64,000 nucleotides of DNA from Isoetes taiwanensis (GCA_021234155.1 JAJEKV010000004.1:30483134-30547133); one strand, 5' to 3'. Counted from the first letter of the stretch, positions 11,290 to 23,682 are shown. Translations and numbers: made by a program. The notes: generated by a model not told the origin, from the letters alone.

Positions 11290-12814
11290 CCTTAAGTAGT
11301 AGGCCGCTTTCCCTTTCTTTTCGATTTATCTTAGACTCTCTGCCATATTTCATCTGATCTGATCCGTCTATCACGTCGATGGAGGAGGCCTGTGGAATCA
11401 TTTGCCGTTTGCATACAGCCAGCCACTTTACATGCCGTCGCAGCCTATTCTCGAACTGGATTTTTAGTTCAGTTATTTCAGTGATTTCGCACTTATATAG
11501 TACGAATATTTTTAGTCCAATATAGTGCTTTATCTGCTTGGTAAGGTTGTTTGACTGCAATCATATGGATTCAGGTTCGATTCTTGACTCCTGCAATTTT
11601 AACCTTTTCTTTTTCTTTGCCATTGTACATGTTTAGGGTAATTCTTTTCCCGCGGTATTGGTTTTTTCGATTTCCAAGTTTGCCATCACGGGCATATTGG
11701 TGCTATTGGTTTTTCGTTTCTAGTTTGCCATCACATGCATATCGATAATAGTCTTTTCTTTTGCTCTTACACATGCTTATCGTATCAGTTGCGGTTTAAG
11801 TTTATATTGGTACTAGTTTCTTGGTGATATTTGCACTGTTTTTCCATGGAATTCTAATCGAGTATGGGGTCCAAGTTTGAGCTACGATATAATCGCCACT
11901 TTTATTGTTTGAATTAGGATATAACATATGCTTTTACAATTTTTAGATATTTTTATGAACGTTTTTGGACGTTGTCGATCACTTTTGCTTGGAACATTGG
12001 TGCCTAGGGCTTTTATTATTTTTCATTGCACATTTAACTTTCCTTCCTCACAATTTCCATGCCTGTTAAGGTTCTTATGACTTTGAGCCCTCTATATTTT
12101 CACTTAGATGCTTCCTATATGACATTGTTAGGAAGTAATGGGACCTACATTGGGGGTTTTCTTATCTTAGAATGAGATCAATGGAAACTTTTTCTGCATC
12201 GTATGGTGGTGGCTAGTCCATTTTGCGTAGATACATGCATCTTTTCTATATATTAATGATTTTTTATTCTATTGGAATTGGTTCTTTATCCCGAATTTTT
12301 TGAAAATTGACTATTCTAGCCTAGGGATATGCCATATCCTATATGTTTGGTGTTTTTTTCTAACTTTCTTCCAGTTGAGCATTCAATTGACGAACTTGCC
12401 TCATGGCTCACTCAATTTGTCTAGATACGGGACTGTGGGTCTTTTTCCATTTTCTATATAGGGATTGGTTATTTATCTTGAATTGACTCTTTTAGACTAT
12501 GTAGAGATATGTCTTCAATAGAAACAATGTCGCGACAATGTCGATGTACCTCAGTCATTCTTGCTTTCCTCATTTCACATTGACTTCGGATACTTCTAAC
12601 CCACCCACGACCATAACTTTGGTTCACATTGCATTTGCTTACCCTTTCATTTTTGTTAGGCCCAAGGCTATTGTAATAGCTTCACATCTTGTTTTGGTTC
12701 AGGTGATCCTTTTCAACCCATTATCTATATTTGCATTTAATTTTGTGCTTGGTACATCATCATTCCCAATTTTGCTTATTGGAACTCTTCCGAGACGGCA
12801 TTGAACTGTCATGC
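11290..12814. other. No gene recognised; T-rich repeat debris
   Basis: T-rich on the plus strand, with no protein domain in any frame. It ends where the LINE 3' region begins. It could be a decayed LINE body, but no reverse-transcriptase motif is readable. Confidence 0.3.
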
Positions 12815-12998
12815 ACAATTGTACAGCATGCCAGCAGACTTATTACTGCTAAGGTTTTTCCCTCGAAAACCCTTCGGGATGGGGTTTTTTTAATCCTGTC
12901 AGTAATACGTTTGCTGCTCTCTTTTTTGTTTGGGTCCCATAGGCCAGTCGGTCTCCGTGGACGCTAAAAATCTATTCTAATCTAGTCTATTCTATTAG
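12815..12998 (+). mobile_element. LINE 3' end with hairpin and TTCTA-type tail
   Basis: This matches, in order, the minus-strand LINE 3' ends at 52540-52690 and 46460-46600. First comes a CTTATT.CTGC block, then GGTTTTTCCCTCGAAAACCC with a UUCG-capped hairpin (12866-12888). Next is GGGTCCCATAGGCC.GT.GGTCTCCGTGGACG, followed by an A-run and irregular TCTA/TTCTA repeats. No reverse-transcriptase coding sequence is readable upstream, so this is probably a 5'-truncated copy. Confidence 0.75.
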
Positions 12999-14552
12999 GT
13001 GCATGCTCATTTACAAATATTCATTCGACCATATTTATCTGAGTCCCTCCTGTTTCTCTCACGTTGATCCTCTATTTTGAAACCCTATGTTTCTCAACCC
13101 ATTAATGCATCGAGTTCCTTATTCTGAATTTATTGTGGAGTTTTTTGTATTTACATCATATCTTTATTTTCTTAGTCTATAGCTTGTGTTTTTGTATCCT
13201 CAACCTCACCACTCCAGAACATTTACGGTTTGCGAAGGTTCTTTTTCAACTCAGGTGATGCTACTTCAATGTTCTTCTACAGGTATCTCTGGTTGGATGA
13301 GCGAGAGGCGTTAGCGCATCTCCTCGTTCTAGACTTGGACTTCTATCTTGCTTGTGACTTCGATTTGACCTCGATTCGTCTTGTTGCCGTCTTTGCTCTC
13401 TTCACTCTTCCTTCCCCACGACCGTCTAGCCCATAACTGTCTCCTCCTTTTTCTCAACCTAGCCCACTTCGATCACTTTCAGGCGTTTGCAATCTTCCTG
13501 GAGGCGGCTCACATCTTCATCTTGGTGGCTCACAAGTTTTGCAAAACATGTTATTTCTTTTCCTTTTCATAACATTATCTTACACTTACCCCTGCTTCGT
13601 TGGATGCGGCCCATCTATAGTGACGTCACAGGTTCTTCTTCTCGATTTTTGCCTCCAACAACAACCTCCCCGCCTCCTCTCCCTCCCTCCCTCCCTCCCA
13701 ATTCTTCTTTTGCTATCTCCCCCCCCCTCCCCAATTCTTCTATTGCCATTCCATTTACGTCTTTCGACATTCAAGTATTTTGCGACATGTTTTCCGCCAC
13801 TTTGTTATTTATGGCTCAAACTCTTATAGTTATGTTACGTATTTGGGTTTGGACATATACTTGGAGTTGAACATTTGGGTTTGCATTCAAGAATTTGTGA
13901 TTACTCGGATTTCATGAGGGTGCTCTGACTTAGTCATTTGATTTATATTGGCTTTTTTACTCTTGGCATTTTACAGTAATGGATTCTTCATCAGGGGCAC
14001 GTGGTCCATATCAGAATGGCATTTCTAGCCATTTTGTTTTTTCCACGCGTGGGTCTTGTCTTCCTTCCACCTCTCTCTCTCTCCCTCGAGTTTAACATTG
14101 GGCTGCTCAATTTTTCCATTGACATTTCATTTCATGTTGACATTGATTAATTGTCATGGATTTTATGTTAAGGCCTTTCACTTCTTTTGCGTCTATGCTT
14201 GCCCTTGGATTAGCAGTTGTGGGAATTGAATCTGGGTACGGCTAATTATGCTATCTATTTTGCGTTCTTGCTACTTGGCTTTCTATGTCTATAAATTCTA
14301 TTGAGTTTTCTATATTATTAGAACTACTGTGAATTTTTGTGGCTTGGAGTTTCGGATGATTGGGGGCATTTATTCCTCACTTTTTAGGCATTTTTGCATG
14401 GTCCTACGTTACTTATGAACGTGTTTTCCTAGGAGGTTGTTCTGATGTGTGTCATTCCAGTTGGTTTGAAATTTTTTAGGATGATGCGCGAGCATTTGCC
14501 TTTTTAACTTATGGGTGCATTCACATGGTTTTAACTTGAATATCTAGCATAA
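12999..14552. other. No gene recognised; pyrimidine-rich tract
   Basis: Mostly T-rich sequence. A (CCCT)n-like pyrimidine tract lies at about 13662-13735, and a short (CT)n run near 14070. Long plus-strand frames here are products of low complexity, not genes. Confidence 0.4.
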
Positions 14553-17280
14553 TGTAACGATCCTAGGCCCTAAGACTCCAGCATTGGTATTGCACATAAA
14601 GCATATATCTAATAGATTGGGATATATGTATTGGGATATATGCATGGCATATATCCAATATCCACATAAGCCAAACTAGAAAAAGAAAAATTGTAGAAGA
14701 GGGCTTTTGTTGGTGGTACGTGATGAATTTTTGCAAGAGAGGAGCTCCAAGAAGGGATTTGAGTTGCAAAGCAGCCGGAGGGGGCTATCTGGAGGCAAGA
14801 GCTCGCATAGAACGGCATCAATCTATTCATTCAGGTGGGGTTTTGGATTTTGTGGATTCAAGTTGTGGTTGCATAGGCTGCCAAGAATCAATTTGTACAT
14901 GCTTTTGGATGGTATATTTCCTCTGTGATTAGCTATGGTTGGAATTGCCGAGGCTCTGGTAAAGCCTGCGAGGCGAAATTGAATATGCAGGTATTTCAGA
15001 ATTAATTGAGGTGTTCAAAGAGCAAGATAGAAGTTACAGGGTTTAAGGCAAGCTTGAAAGGTAGGTTGAATTCGTTCTCAAGTTTAACCCCAGATAAATA
15101 GAAGAAAGGCAGACAGAGAAAAAGGGTGCCGAGTTGCTGCATCAAGGTCTCAGAGGTGTACAGAAATGGTTTTGCTCCACCGAAACTTTGCTGGCAAACA
15201 GTGGATCTTATATCTAAATCAAACTAAAACTGCATGAAAGAGACCAATTTGAGCCTTAGAGGGGCCGATTTGCCCTGGGCAGTAGTGAATCATGGAAATC
15301 GAAGGCTTCCTAGAGCTGCCGAAATTTGGTCTTGATTCATGTAGAGAAGGCCGAAATTGCATGATAAGGGTTGGATTTGCTTCCTAGCAACTAGATTTGG
15401 GAAGACAAGGGCAGATTTGAGCGAATCAAAGGCTGAAAGTATGCCTTAAGTAGACGTTTTGAGAGTCCCAGGAGCTGTCCATACTGATTAGATCACTGTA
15501 AATTCAGTTGGGTCAGATCAAAGCTGTTAGAAAAGGGCCGATTTGGGATGCAAAGTGGCCGATTTGGCTTGGGGAGGCTTCAATCAGAGGAATCGATGCC
15601 TTTTAAGAAGTGCCGAGTTGCCGAAAAGGAAGATGTCTGCGTCTTGTTATATTTTGCTTTTGTGGTCTTTGTTTGGTTTGATATTTAAGGTCGTCGTTAC
15701 TTTGTAGTCTTATAATATTAGGTAACTTTTGAACTTGGTACTAAATGGCTAAGATAAGAATAAGGGATACAAAGGAAGTAAGGTCATGGAGGAGAATAGA
15801 AGTTCATGACAGTGGGCTAGCCGAGAATTTTCCCCGCAGTTAAGGCAATAGGATAAGATATAGTAAGTCTATGACAAATGGGTTGTATTTAGCTAGGATA
15901 ATAGTTAATTTAAAAAGAATAAATCAAAGGTGCATGGGATAATTATACATGCTTGCTCTTGGAGACAGGGCTAGTCTGGGAGCTGCTTGAGGGGAATTCC
16001 AGGCAGTTGCGGTCAGGGGACCCCATAGATTTTTAAGCAGGAAAAGCATAAGTTGGAGGCGCCAGTTTGAATGCGCAATTAATTCATTAGCTAAGAAGTG
16101 GAACTTTAAATATTAAAACCTTCAAACCATACCTAAGGGAGCTTATAATATGGCGAAGTGAGTACTGCATCAACCTTACAGGGGTGGTTTGAGTACGCTG
16201 CATCAACATTTGAGTTGTCATCAGGGTTTCCATCACCGATCTAGCTACTTTGGCATGGTTAGGTTGTATGGGCAACCTCGACAAGGGCTAAGAGTATGAT
16301 CTAGGCACATTTATAGTAAATTCTCTAATGAACACACATGTTATGGTCTTTGAATTGTTCCACTGTTGTTCTTGATATTATGTATGTACTTGGAACCTCC
16401 GGGGTCGGGCTTCCAGGTTCGGTGGCCTGGGTAGCTCCGGCATTCTCATGTCATCTGTGCTCTTTGTATCTATGCTCTGTGACACCGGGCGTGGCCTCCT
16501 CACGGGCGTAGCTTCCCGGTGAGGTTGTACGTCAACTCTTGTGAACTCCATGGTAAGAGGTCCTCCGGGCGTGGGGCTGGGAAGGGTATGCGATCACGAG
16601 GTTCACCCACCAACTCCGCCAACGGGGCTCGGAATGTGAGCTGGCCGGGCATCTCTCTGCTAACAGGGCCTGCATGTAGGCTGGCTGAGCTTCCCATTGT
16701 CCCGGAGCTTTGTTATATTGTTTTGGTACTTTGGCTTTGTGTTCTTGCTCTGGACTCTTATGATATTTCTTTTGTTGTCATTGTCTAGCACTGCACCATA
16801 GTCTCTTGTATATTTGGAATTGTTCATGTGTATGTTATCCAAGATGTCAGAGTGTTCCTATGTAATGCCAGTGATAGCGACTACGGGATCCCCACTTAGT
16901 CACGAGGACTAACCCCAGTGAGTGCATGTGCAGTGAACCCGCAAGGTGGCGGCCAAGTTGATGGTGGCAATGTGGCCAGGAATCGTGCTTGAATTCTAGA
17001 GCTAGCAGTTTCTGTTGATTTGCTCAATATTGTTGTACATGGATATTGATAACACATTGTGAATATTTGAGCTATTGATTTGCTCAGTTAGAACTTGGAA
17101 TATAAAAGCTTATGAATATGTTGAATGCCTGAACCAGGATTGCTTGTTGAGCCTAAACTGTGGATTTAATTTGCAAAGGAAGATTTAATTCTTCACCTAA
17201 ATTCACCTGTGCATAAATCTAGTTGTAAGTCAGACAAGATCCCGAGTTGCCCGGAGGGTCAACTCGGCAGGCTCGTCACA
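14553..17280 (+). mobile_element. LTR-like element, 2.7 kb, no coding capacity
   Basis: The segment begins TGTAACGATCCTAGGCC and ends GGCTCGTCACA, i.e. TG...CA. It is flanked by the 5-bp direct repeat CATAA (14548-14552 and 17281-17285). I see no gag or pol motif inside and no second copy of the ends within it. It is therefore best read as a long solo LTR, or less likely a coding-less (LARD-type) element. The interior has repeated GGCCGATTTGG-type phrases and a G+C-rich block at 16390-16690. Confidence 0.65.
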
Positions 17281-17285
17281 CATAA

Positions 17286-18286
17286 TAACGGGGTTTTTTT
17301 TGTAGTTTTATACGCTTTTTGGCATGGTTTTCCTATGATTTTGGTGTTGTATTCGTTGGGACGTACTAAATAGTATTTCTAGAGTGCGTCATTTTTGGAC
17401 CGTTGATTTTGACTTAGCCTAAACAATCTAACGGCTTGTTGTTATCAATATTGCATTCATATGCATCAAACCCCAAAACTTTTGTCCAAACCCCAAAACT
17501 TTTGTCCTCTGGATTCTTGTCTTCTCGATTTCTCTTGCTGGCGAAGTCCATTGTTGCTACATATCGGTATGAGATCATAGCTTTTGTTATGCTCTTCATT
17601 CTAATCTTTTGGTTTCGTTTAGCACAATGATTTCTTTTTGGAGGGGAAGGAAAATTGTGCGCATCAAACATTAGGCATCAAAATGCCGGATACCTAACTC
17701 TGCTTTTTCTTCTTTACTATGTTTTTGTTTCTCGTTTCCTATTCATGTTGCTTGCTTCTTATTGCTTTGTCTTCACATCGAAATGACCAGCTCTTTGGCG
17801 ATGCTTCAGCCACTATCTCTACTTCTGCCATGCTTCAGTGAAACCAACGAACCCTAAGGAAAAAAAACACTTACGTTGCTTTGCCTCTGGGGCTCGCTCC
17901 TACCATATGCATCTCTGTTTCTGCCTTGCTTCAGCAAAATCGGCCTATACTTCATGCTATCCAAACCCACAAAAGCCCACCTTGTGTGATCTTCTGCTGT
18001 TCATTCGTACCCCTTAATGCTGGCTTCGATTTGAATATCTAGCATAATACGCTGGAAGATCTCAAGAAGTTCCAACAATGGAGTGTGGAGCCGTGAAGTT
18101 ATGAACAACATTTCTGTTAAAGCAAGATACGACAACAGAGAAGCACTCCGAAAGGCCTTTGATTCATTTTCATATGTTGATTCAACGTCATCTCTTTCAT
18201 GCTAGCTGCTATTATTGCAATATATATTTTATTCGATTGTCTGTGTACATGTTACTGCTCTGCAGTTTTGAATAAAGAATGAAGAA
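17286..18286. other. No gene recognised
   Basis: AT-rich. It contains the 18-bp sequence TTGAATATCTAGCATAAT (18032-18049), also present immediately left of the LTR-like element (14536-14553). It also has a short exact repeat (AAACCCCAAAACTTTTGTCC) at about 17469 and 17489. Confidence 0.4.
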
Positions 18287-18394
18287 CTCATGAAACACAT
18301 ACAGGTCCATTGCATGTTATCTGAACTGCAGCATATGGAGCTCATGAAACACATACAGGTCCATTGCATGTTATCTGAACTGCAGCATATGGTG
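18287..18394 (+). repeat. Near-perfect 54-bp tandem duplication
   Basis: Two copies (18287-18340 and 18341-18394) both begin CTCATGAAACACATACAGG and are identical over at least 52 bases. No coding role is seen. Confidence 0.9.
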
Positions 18395-19236
18395 ATTGTC
18401 TTTTTTTAAAATATGATAACTTGGCAAATAAGTCAGCAACTATTATTTATCTGTCTCTTGTTACCGTATGCATCATGTTCAACTCATTCGCAGCTTGCTT
18501 GCAGTGTACTCAACTCATACCATGATGCAGAATTCTGAAGCAAATGTGTCACTATGTAATGCTGCCTATGACGCATATGGCAGTCCACCAAAATGAAGGA
18601 AATTCTCATTGCTTTTGTGCACGTGTCATCGAATCTTCAAGTGCATTATAAAGACGTAGAGTAACAGAGTACAAGAATGAAGGTTCAGTCCTCCATTTTG
18701 GTGCAGATGTCCTTTGAAAGTTCCTGTATCCATATTTCGCAGAATGTTACATGATTTGGAATTATGAGGGCATTGTATTATGAAGACATCCTAAATGCAG
18801 CAACGAAGCTTCAAGCACTCTATTTTTCTTCAATCGACCATCCTGTTATCTTATGCAACATATTCAACTCATTCCAGCTTGTTTGAGTTATTTGCAGCGT
18901 ATTCAACTCGTACCATGATGTGTATTCTCTGGGCAGTCATAATATGTATTGCAGTTTGAAGTTTCTCATATGGACCCACACAAACTGCATGTACCTTTTG
19001 GAATGAGTCATTATGAGGTTTTCAATGCTGAAGCCTCATTTGAGGTGAATCTCTTACATGTTCTTTAGAATTAAACGTGCGTTCTAGATTCTATACTTCT
19101 TATCGATTCAAGATTATATTTTCAAACTACAACATGATGGTTCCAAATCTCAATTGTTGTTGCTTCACGTATTAATTTATCTTTTTATCATCCAAGTGTG
19201 ATGTAATGTTGTTTGTTTTGGCCCCGAAGGGGCAAA
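18395..19236. other. No gene recognised; diverged internal duplication
   Basis: Two related segments near 18470-18540 and 18850-18925 share TTCAACTCATTC..AGCTTG and TCAACTC.TACCATGATG. No coding domain is seen. Confidence 0.4.
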
Positions 19237-19653
19237 AAAATTTTAATGTATAACACAAACCATTACATTACATGCCTTAAAATTAAATTCCCCCTTAAAC
19301 CCCCTTTTGTTTGGGTGCATATTCACACGGGAGGTGACGTAGGGCAGCGAGAGCCCCTGTAATTATGTTTTGCACGTACAAAATTAACACCATATAGTAT
19401 ATTGCCTGAAATCTTATAGTATTTTGCAAATCTTGTTATACAGTATAACAAATTCTATACATCCATACCCCATAAACGAAGAACTTTGTGTACGGTGTAG
19501 ATTAAGGAATAAGGGGCGAATATGCCTATCCAACAGCTCTTGATGCCCGGAGTCACCTCCCGTGTGAATATGCACCCAAACAAAAGGGGGTTTAAAGGGG
19601 AATTTAATTTTAAGGCATGTAATGTAATGGTTTGTGTTATACATTAAAATTTT
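19237..19653. mobile_element. Foldback MITE with about 102-bp inverted repeats
   Basis: The arms 19237-19338 and 19552-19653 are reverse complements with about one mismatch. They start AAAATTTTAATGTATAAC. The interior, about 213 bp, is non-coding. High arm identity indicates a fairly recent origin. No convincing target duplication is visible, because the flanks are GGCAAA on the left and CCACAA on the right. Confidence 0.88.
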
Positions 19654-19834
19654 CCACAAGGTATGTTTTTGCACATGTATATTTTAGAATATTAGGTGAA
19701 TCTAACTCTGTTAGCCTGACCAGATCTTGGCCCTCTTAATATTCACCTTCACTCTCCTATTCTTGTTCCAGACCATTTCACAGACCGTATGCACCTCTTT
19801 GCTAGGTACTTCTATTTAGAGCCAACCTCATTTT

Positions 19835-19860
19835 GCTTCTATTCTATTCTATTCTATTCT
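19835..19860 (+). repeat. (TTCTA)n microsatellite
   Basis: About five tandem units of TTCTA. Similar pentamers form the tails of LINE 3' ends elsewhere in this window, but no LINE 3' hairpin is seen just upstream. Confidence 0.85.
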
Positions 19861-20929
19861 TGACCTTCCTCGGGACTTTTGACTTTGCGCTAATATATCT
19901 GCCACCTCTAACTTTACCTCATCCCTCCTCTAACATTACCTCATCCCTCGTTTCCATAAATGCTGCTTATTTCATTTCTTTAGTGTGCCTATATTTGGTC
20001 ATATCTTGGCCGACATTTCGCATAACATGAGTCTAACTCAACCTTGTCCATTGTTTTCATCATACTCTTCGTCTTCAGGCTTATATTCAAGGGTTCTTAA
20101 CCTTCCTCTTGACTTTGTGCTCCCATGTCTGCTACCTCTATCTCAACCTCGTCTCTCGTTCTAGTAAGTACGCTTGTGTCATAAAGTTGTTTATTTGGCA
20201 AAATTTAATTTACATAATTTTTCATGTCATTGTTTTTTACGGTTTTAGGCGTTCCAGGAGGTAGTCTTGCCTCATAATCATATATCATTTCACCTTTTTC
20301 TAGTTATGACGGTATTTGCATTTGGCACCCCATTGCATTTTGCAACATGAGTTCTATATTGGATACATTCTCGTTATTGCGTTCTCATTTTCGGGTTATG
20401 ACATCTTTGCATTGGCATTCCATTGAGTTTTTGTGACATGGGTTTTATATTGGCTACATTCTCCTTTTACGTTGTCTTTTCTAGACTCATTCTCTATAGT
20501 TCTCATTTCTCCAAAAATTAATTTCATGACAATTGATAACTCATTATGCTTTTGTGTTCCTCATCTTTTTAATTTGTTCACACTTCCTTTTATACTGAGA
20601 GAGTTGAATGGCATGCCCTTGTTAGGTTGGGTTCTTCATTTGTTTTCGGACTCGACACATCTTTTATTGCATTATATATCTCTTGATTTATCACAGACAT
20701 GATCTATTGACACCATCCTTGTCATTGATGTTTTTTACATCCTTATTGCAACCTTGTCAACATATTTCATTTTTGGATCCTTTGTTCTCACTAGCCATAT
20801 CACCAACCTCAAGCATTCTACTCTAATGTTGAGCTCTCATCCGTCTTCTCCTCATCCTTAGCCATAACCTTACCTTCGCCTGGGACCATGTGGTTAATTC
20901 TTGTTGCATTTGTTCCATGCCCAACCTTC
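19861..20929. other. No gene recognised; repeated T/C-rich phrases
   Basis: The stretch contains several degenerate repeats of the type CTTTGTGCTCCCATGTCTGC..ACCTC. No domain in any frame. Confidence 0.3.
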
Positions 20930-21760
20930 ATCTTTTCTCTCGCTATGGGATTCGCGACTCGACTCAACACTTGGACGTTTCTCAGCGGCTTGGCAATACG
21001 AGGACTTGCATGATATTCTTCGTGCACATAGTCGCAGGTATGGTCGTCTGTAATACCTGCCCGAGGAGTTCCACTACTCATGGGTTTCGGAATCTTTTGT
21101 TTAATTATTGCGGACAATAGGTCTGGCTAGCTTACTAACAATATGTCATCATTGTGTAATCACTTATTCCTTTTTTCTCATTCTGCCGCATGGCTAGCCT
21201 CCTTGCACTCCACCTTGACATCGGCACGACCCCATCGCCTCTTTTACCTTGGCCTTAATGACTTCAACCTTCTTTATTTTTTCATAAGCCTCTCTTTGCT
21301 TGATCTACGATGTGATCCGAATGTAACTTCAATCTCTTTTCCCTTCTTGACCTTCATTAACCTCTACCTCAACCTCCTTCCTCGTTCTTTAAAAGTATTA
21401 TTCATATTCGTGCATCTAGTCTTGGCATTTAGACCTTCTTTTTTTCCTCCTCATGCGACGATAGACATCTTATCATTCTCTCGCCTTGAACCTCTTTGTT
21501 GTTTAATCCATGATGTTTTCAGCTTGCGGCAATAGGCGGGCCTACATGATGTTGTTCATGCACATAGTCGCAGGCATCGTCGTTGGCCATCTTCCTCTTC
21601 CATATGCAATAACTGCCCGGGGAGTTCCACGTGTTGATGTTCGTGTTCACGACGAATGGCGGTCGTCATGCTCTCCCTCTCGCTATGTGGTTTGCGATGT
21701 TGCTCGACATTTAGACGTTTTCCGTCGGCTGGGCTTGGGGGTAAGGAAGTTCTCTGGTAG
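20930..21760 (+). repeat. Diverged direct duplication (about 20930-21075 and 21525-21760)
   Basis: Both parts hold CTCGCTATG..TT.GCGA, CA.CA.TTTAGACGTTT-like and GCACATAGTCGCAGG.AT.GTCGT blocks. The blocks occur in different order, consistent with an old tandem array of a longer unit. Function unknown. Confidence 0.5.
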
Positions 21761-21801
21761 TCGGCCGGTTTTTGTGTTCTTTGCGAGTCCTTTCCCAGAA
21801 T

Positions 21802-21913
21802 GGCATCGATCCGAGCCCTCGGATCGTTATTCTGGGATGGGACGAGCAGCTATATATGTGCTCGTCCTTCTCACAGCTCGTTATCGGCATCTTTCCTTGT
21901 CCATTGCTTCCCA
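21802..21913 (+). repeat. Twin-hairpin dispersed repeat, copy 2
   Basis: The same sequence as 5739-5868, with both hairpins conserved base for base (21807-21826 and 21840-21867 region) and a shorter 3' part. It is followed by a palindromic minisatellite and a LINE-type 3' end. If the repeat is a LINE 5' end, 21802-22577 would be an internally deleted, short derivative. Confidence 0.7.
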
Positions 21914-21974
21914 CCCTACCCGCCCTTATATGTTATTTTGAGTTTGTCTATTGTTTATATGTTTCTGTTCAGTA

Positions 21975-22140
21975 CTGACCACCCATTGGGTGATGCTTTT
22001 CCACCCGATGGCTTATGCAAATTATTTTCTACCCAATGGGTGATGATATCTATATTTTCCACCCGTTGGGTGATGCTAGATGATCTCCACCTGTTGGTGA
22101 TGCTATTTTTTTCTTTTCCACCTCCTGGTGATGTTTTCCA
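21975..22140 (+). repeat. Minisatellite with palindromic CACCCRTTGGGTG core
   Basis: About six imperfect units of roughly 22-31 bp, each containing a form of CCACCCATTGGGTGATG. The core is nearly self-complementary (CACCC..GGGTG) in the better-conserved units, and units decay towards the 3' side. Confidence 0.75.
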
Positions 22141-22394
22141 TTTCTATATATGTTTGTTTACAGTTCCTAATATCTAATGGGTGTTTTTGCTTTCTGGGGA
22201 CTTTTTTCTTAGGGGGTGCTCACCTGCCATGGTTGTACCTATTTTATTAACATTTAATAGGTACTTTCTAGGCATTTCTCTTCTTTTTTCTCCAGGTTGC
22301 ACACATTCCATGGCGTTGATGCGCGTTGGCGAGCTTCACCAATTTCCTACCTTACTCTTCAGGGCATCCTCGAGGCCGTTGGCGACCATTTCTC

Positions 22395-22577
22395 ATTAGG
22401 GTTTTCCTCAAAAACCCGAAAGGGCGGGGTTTTTTATCCCGATGAGAAGTTGTCGCCATTGTCCTCTCTCTTGCCTTTGCACATTTTCTTATCTCATTTA
22501 TGGGGTCAGCCCCCCATTCAGATTTTCCCACACATTGTATACTGCGGCTGTGATGAATGAAAAATCTATCTATCTAT
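22395..22577 (+). mobile_element. LINE-type 3' end with GAAA-capped hairpin and (TATC)n tail
   Basis: The segment begins AGGGTTTTCCTCAAAAACCC and has a CCC-GAAA-GGG hairpin at 22415-22424. The following sequence differs from the 12815 and 52540 copies but also ends in A-rich sequence and a short tetranucleotide tail (TATCTATCTATT). It is probably a different subfamily or a non-autonomous derivative. Confidence 0.7.
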
Positions 22578-22769
22578 TCTTCATGTAGAAATTATATTCT
22601 ATTTAATTGACTCGGAACAGAGAGGGTTACCTTTGCCGAGCGGTCGGATAGCGTGGGTGCAATCTACCATCTGCACTCTCCCCTAGAATAAAGCATCCGA
22701 GGGAAAGATACCAAAATAAGTAACAACAAAATACAAAAAAGGCCACATGTAATTATATCAGATATTGGA

Positions 22770-23682
22770 GACTCAGCTTTAATATCATTACACATAAAAA
22801 TCAAAGGACTATAAAACTTAGAATTTGAATCTAAACGAGGCGGTACTGTTAATAGGATAACTCGGTACAAAACAAAGGTAAAATTAGAAGCAAATAGATA
22901 GGAGGTAGCATCAACCCAGCTATATGTATCAGAGGCATGGAAACCAGGAATGTTCAAAAGCAAGTAGAAGAAACAAGGGCGCATATTTTGCCAGTGACAC
23001 TGTAAAAAATTCAAGGGCCGAATAAACACACCATCGGCCATAATGACATAAGAGACAGGGAAAGAGGCCAATGTAAATCAGAACGTGGAAAAGAACCATC
23101 AGGTATCTTCTTGAAAACAATGGGGTCATGAATCCAAATAAGCTATCAATAATAACAATTTGTGAATCAGTCAGGCGACATGTGCTCACAGGCAAGGTGT
23201 TGAATCTAAGAAATATCTTAAGCAAAGGAAAATGCGATAACAATTGAATACATGAGGTAATAGGGGCCCGAAAATACAATGGCTGCTAGAATGTTGGATC
23301 GAAACAAGTTTATTCACCATAGCCGCATACAATATCTTTGCATAGCCAAGAATTCAAAGTCAAAGCAAACACACCATCTGCCACAATGATATATAAGATA
23401 GAGGAGAGACCAATGGAAGCCAGAGCATGGGATAGAACCATTAGATACATTTTGAGGACAATGGATCAAGAATCCAAACAAGCTACACAAAAGCAATTTG
23501 TGAATCGATTAAGCACCGGGTTGATTCAGAGAGTGGTGCAGCTCGGGATTGGATTTGAGTATTATCTTAAGTGAAGAGAAATGGATGGATAGTTGGGTAC
23601 ATCTAGCAATGCGGACATGGTTGGATAAAGATACCGGGGTGAAGGTACAGTGGTTGCTAGACACATTTAACCCAGAACATCA

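Noticed and set aside
13487-13870. Overlapping plus-strand ORFs of up to 127 codons
   Set aside because: They follow the (CCCT)n pyrimidine tract and are low-complexity Ser/Pro/Leu products with no domain.
21979-22140. CRISPR-like spaced repeats
   Set aside because: Units drift and spacers are short and repetitive; this is a minisatellite in a eukaryotic context.
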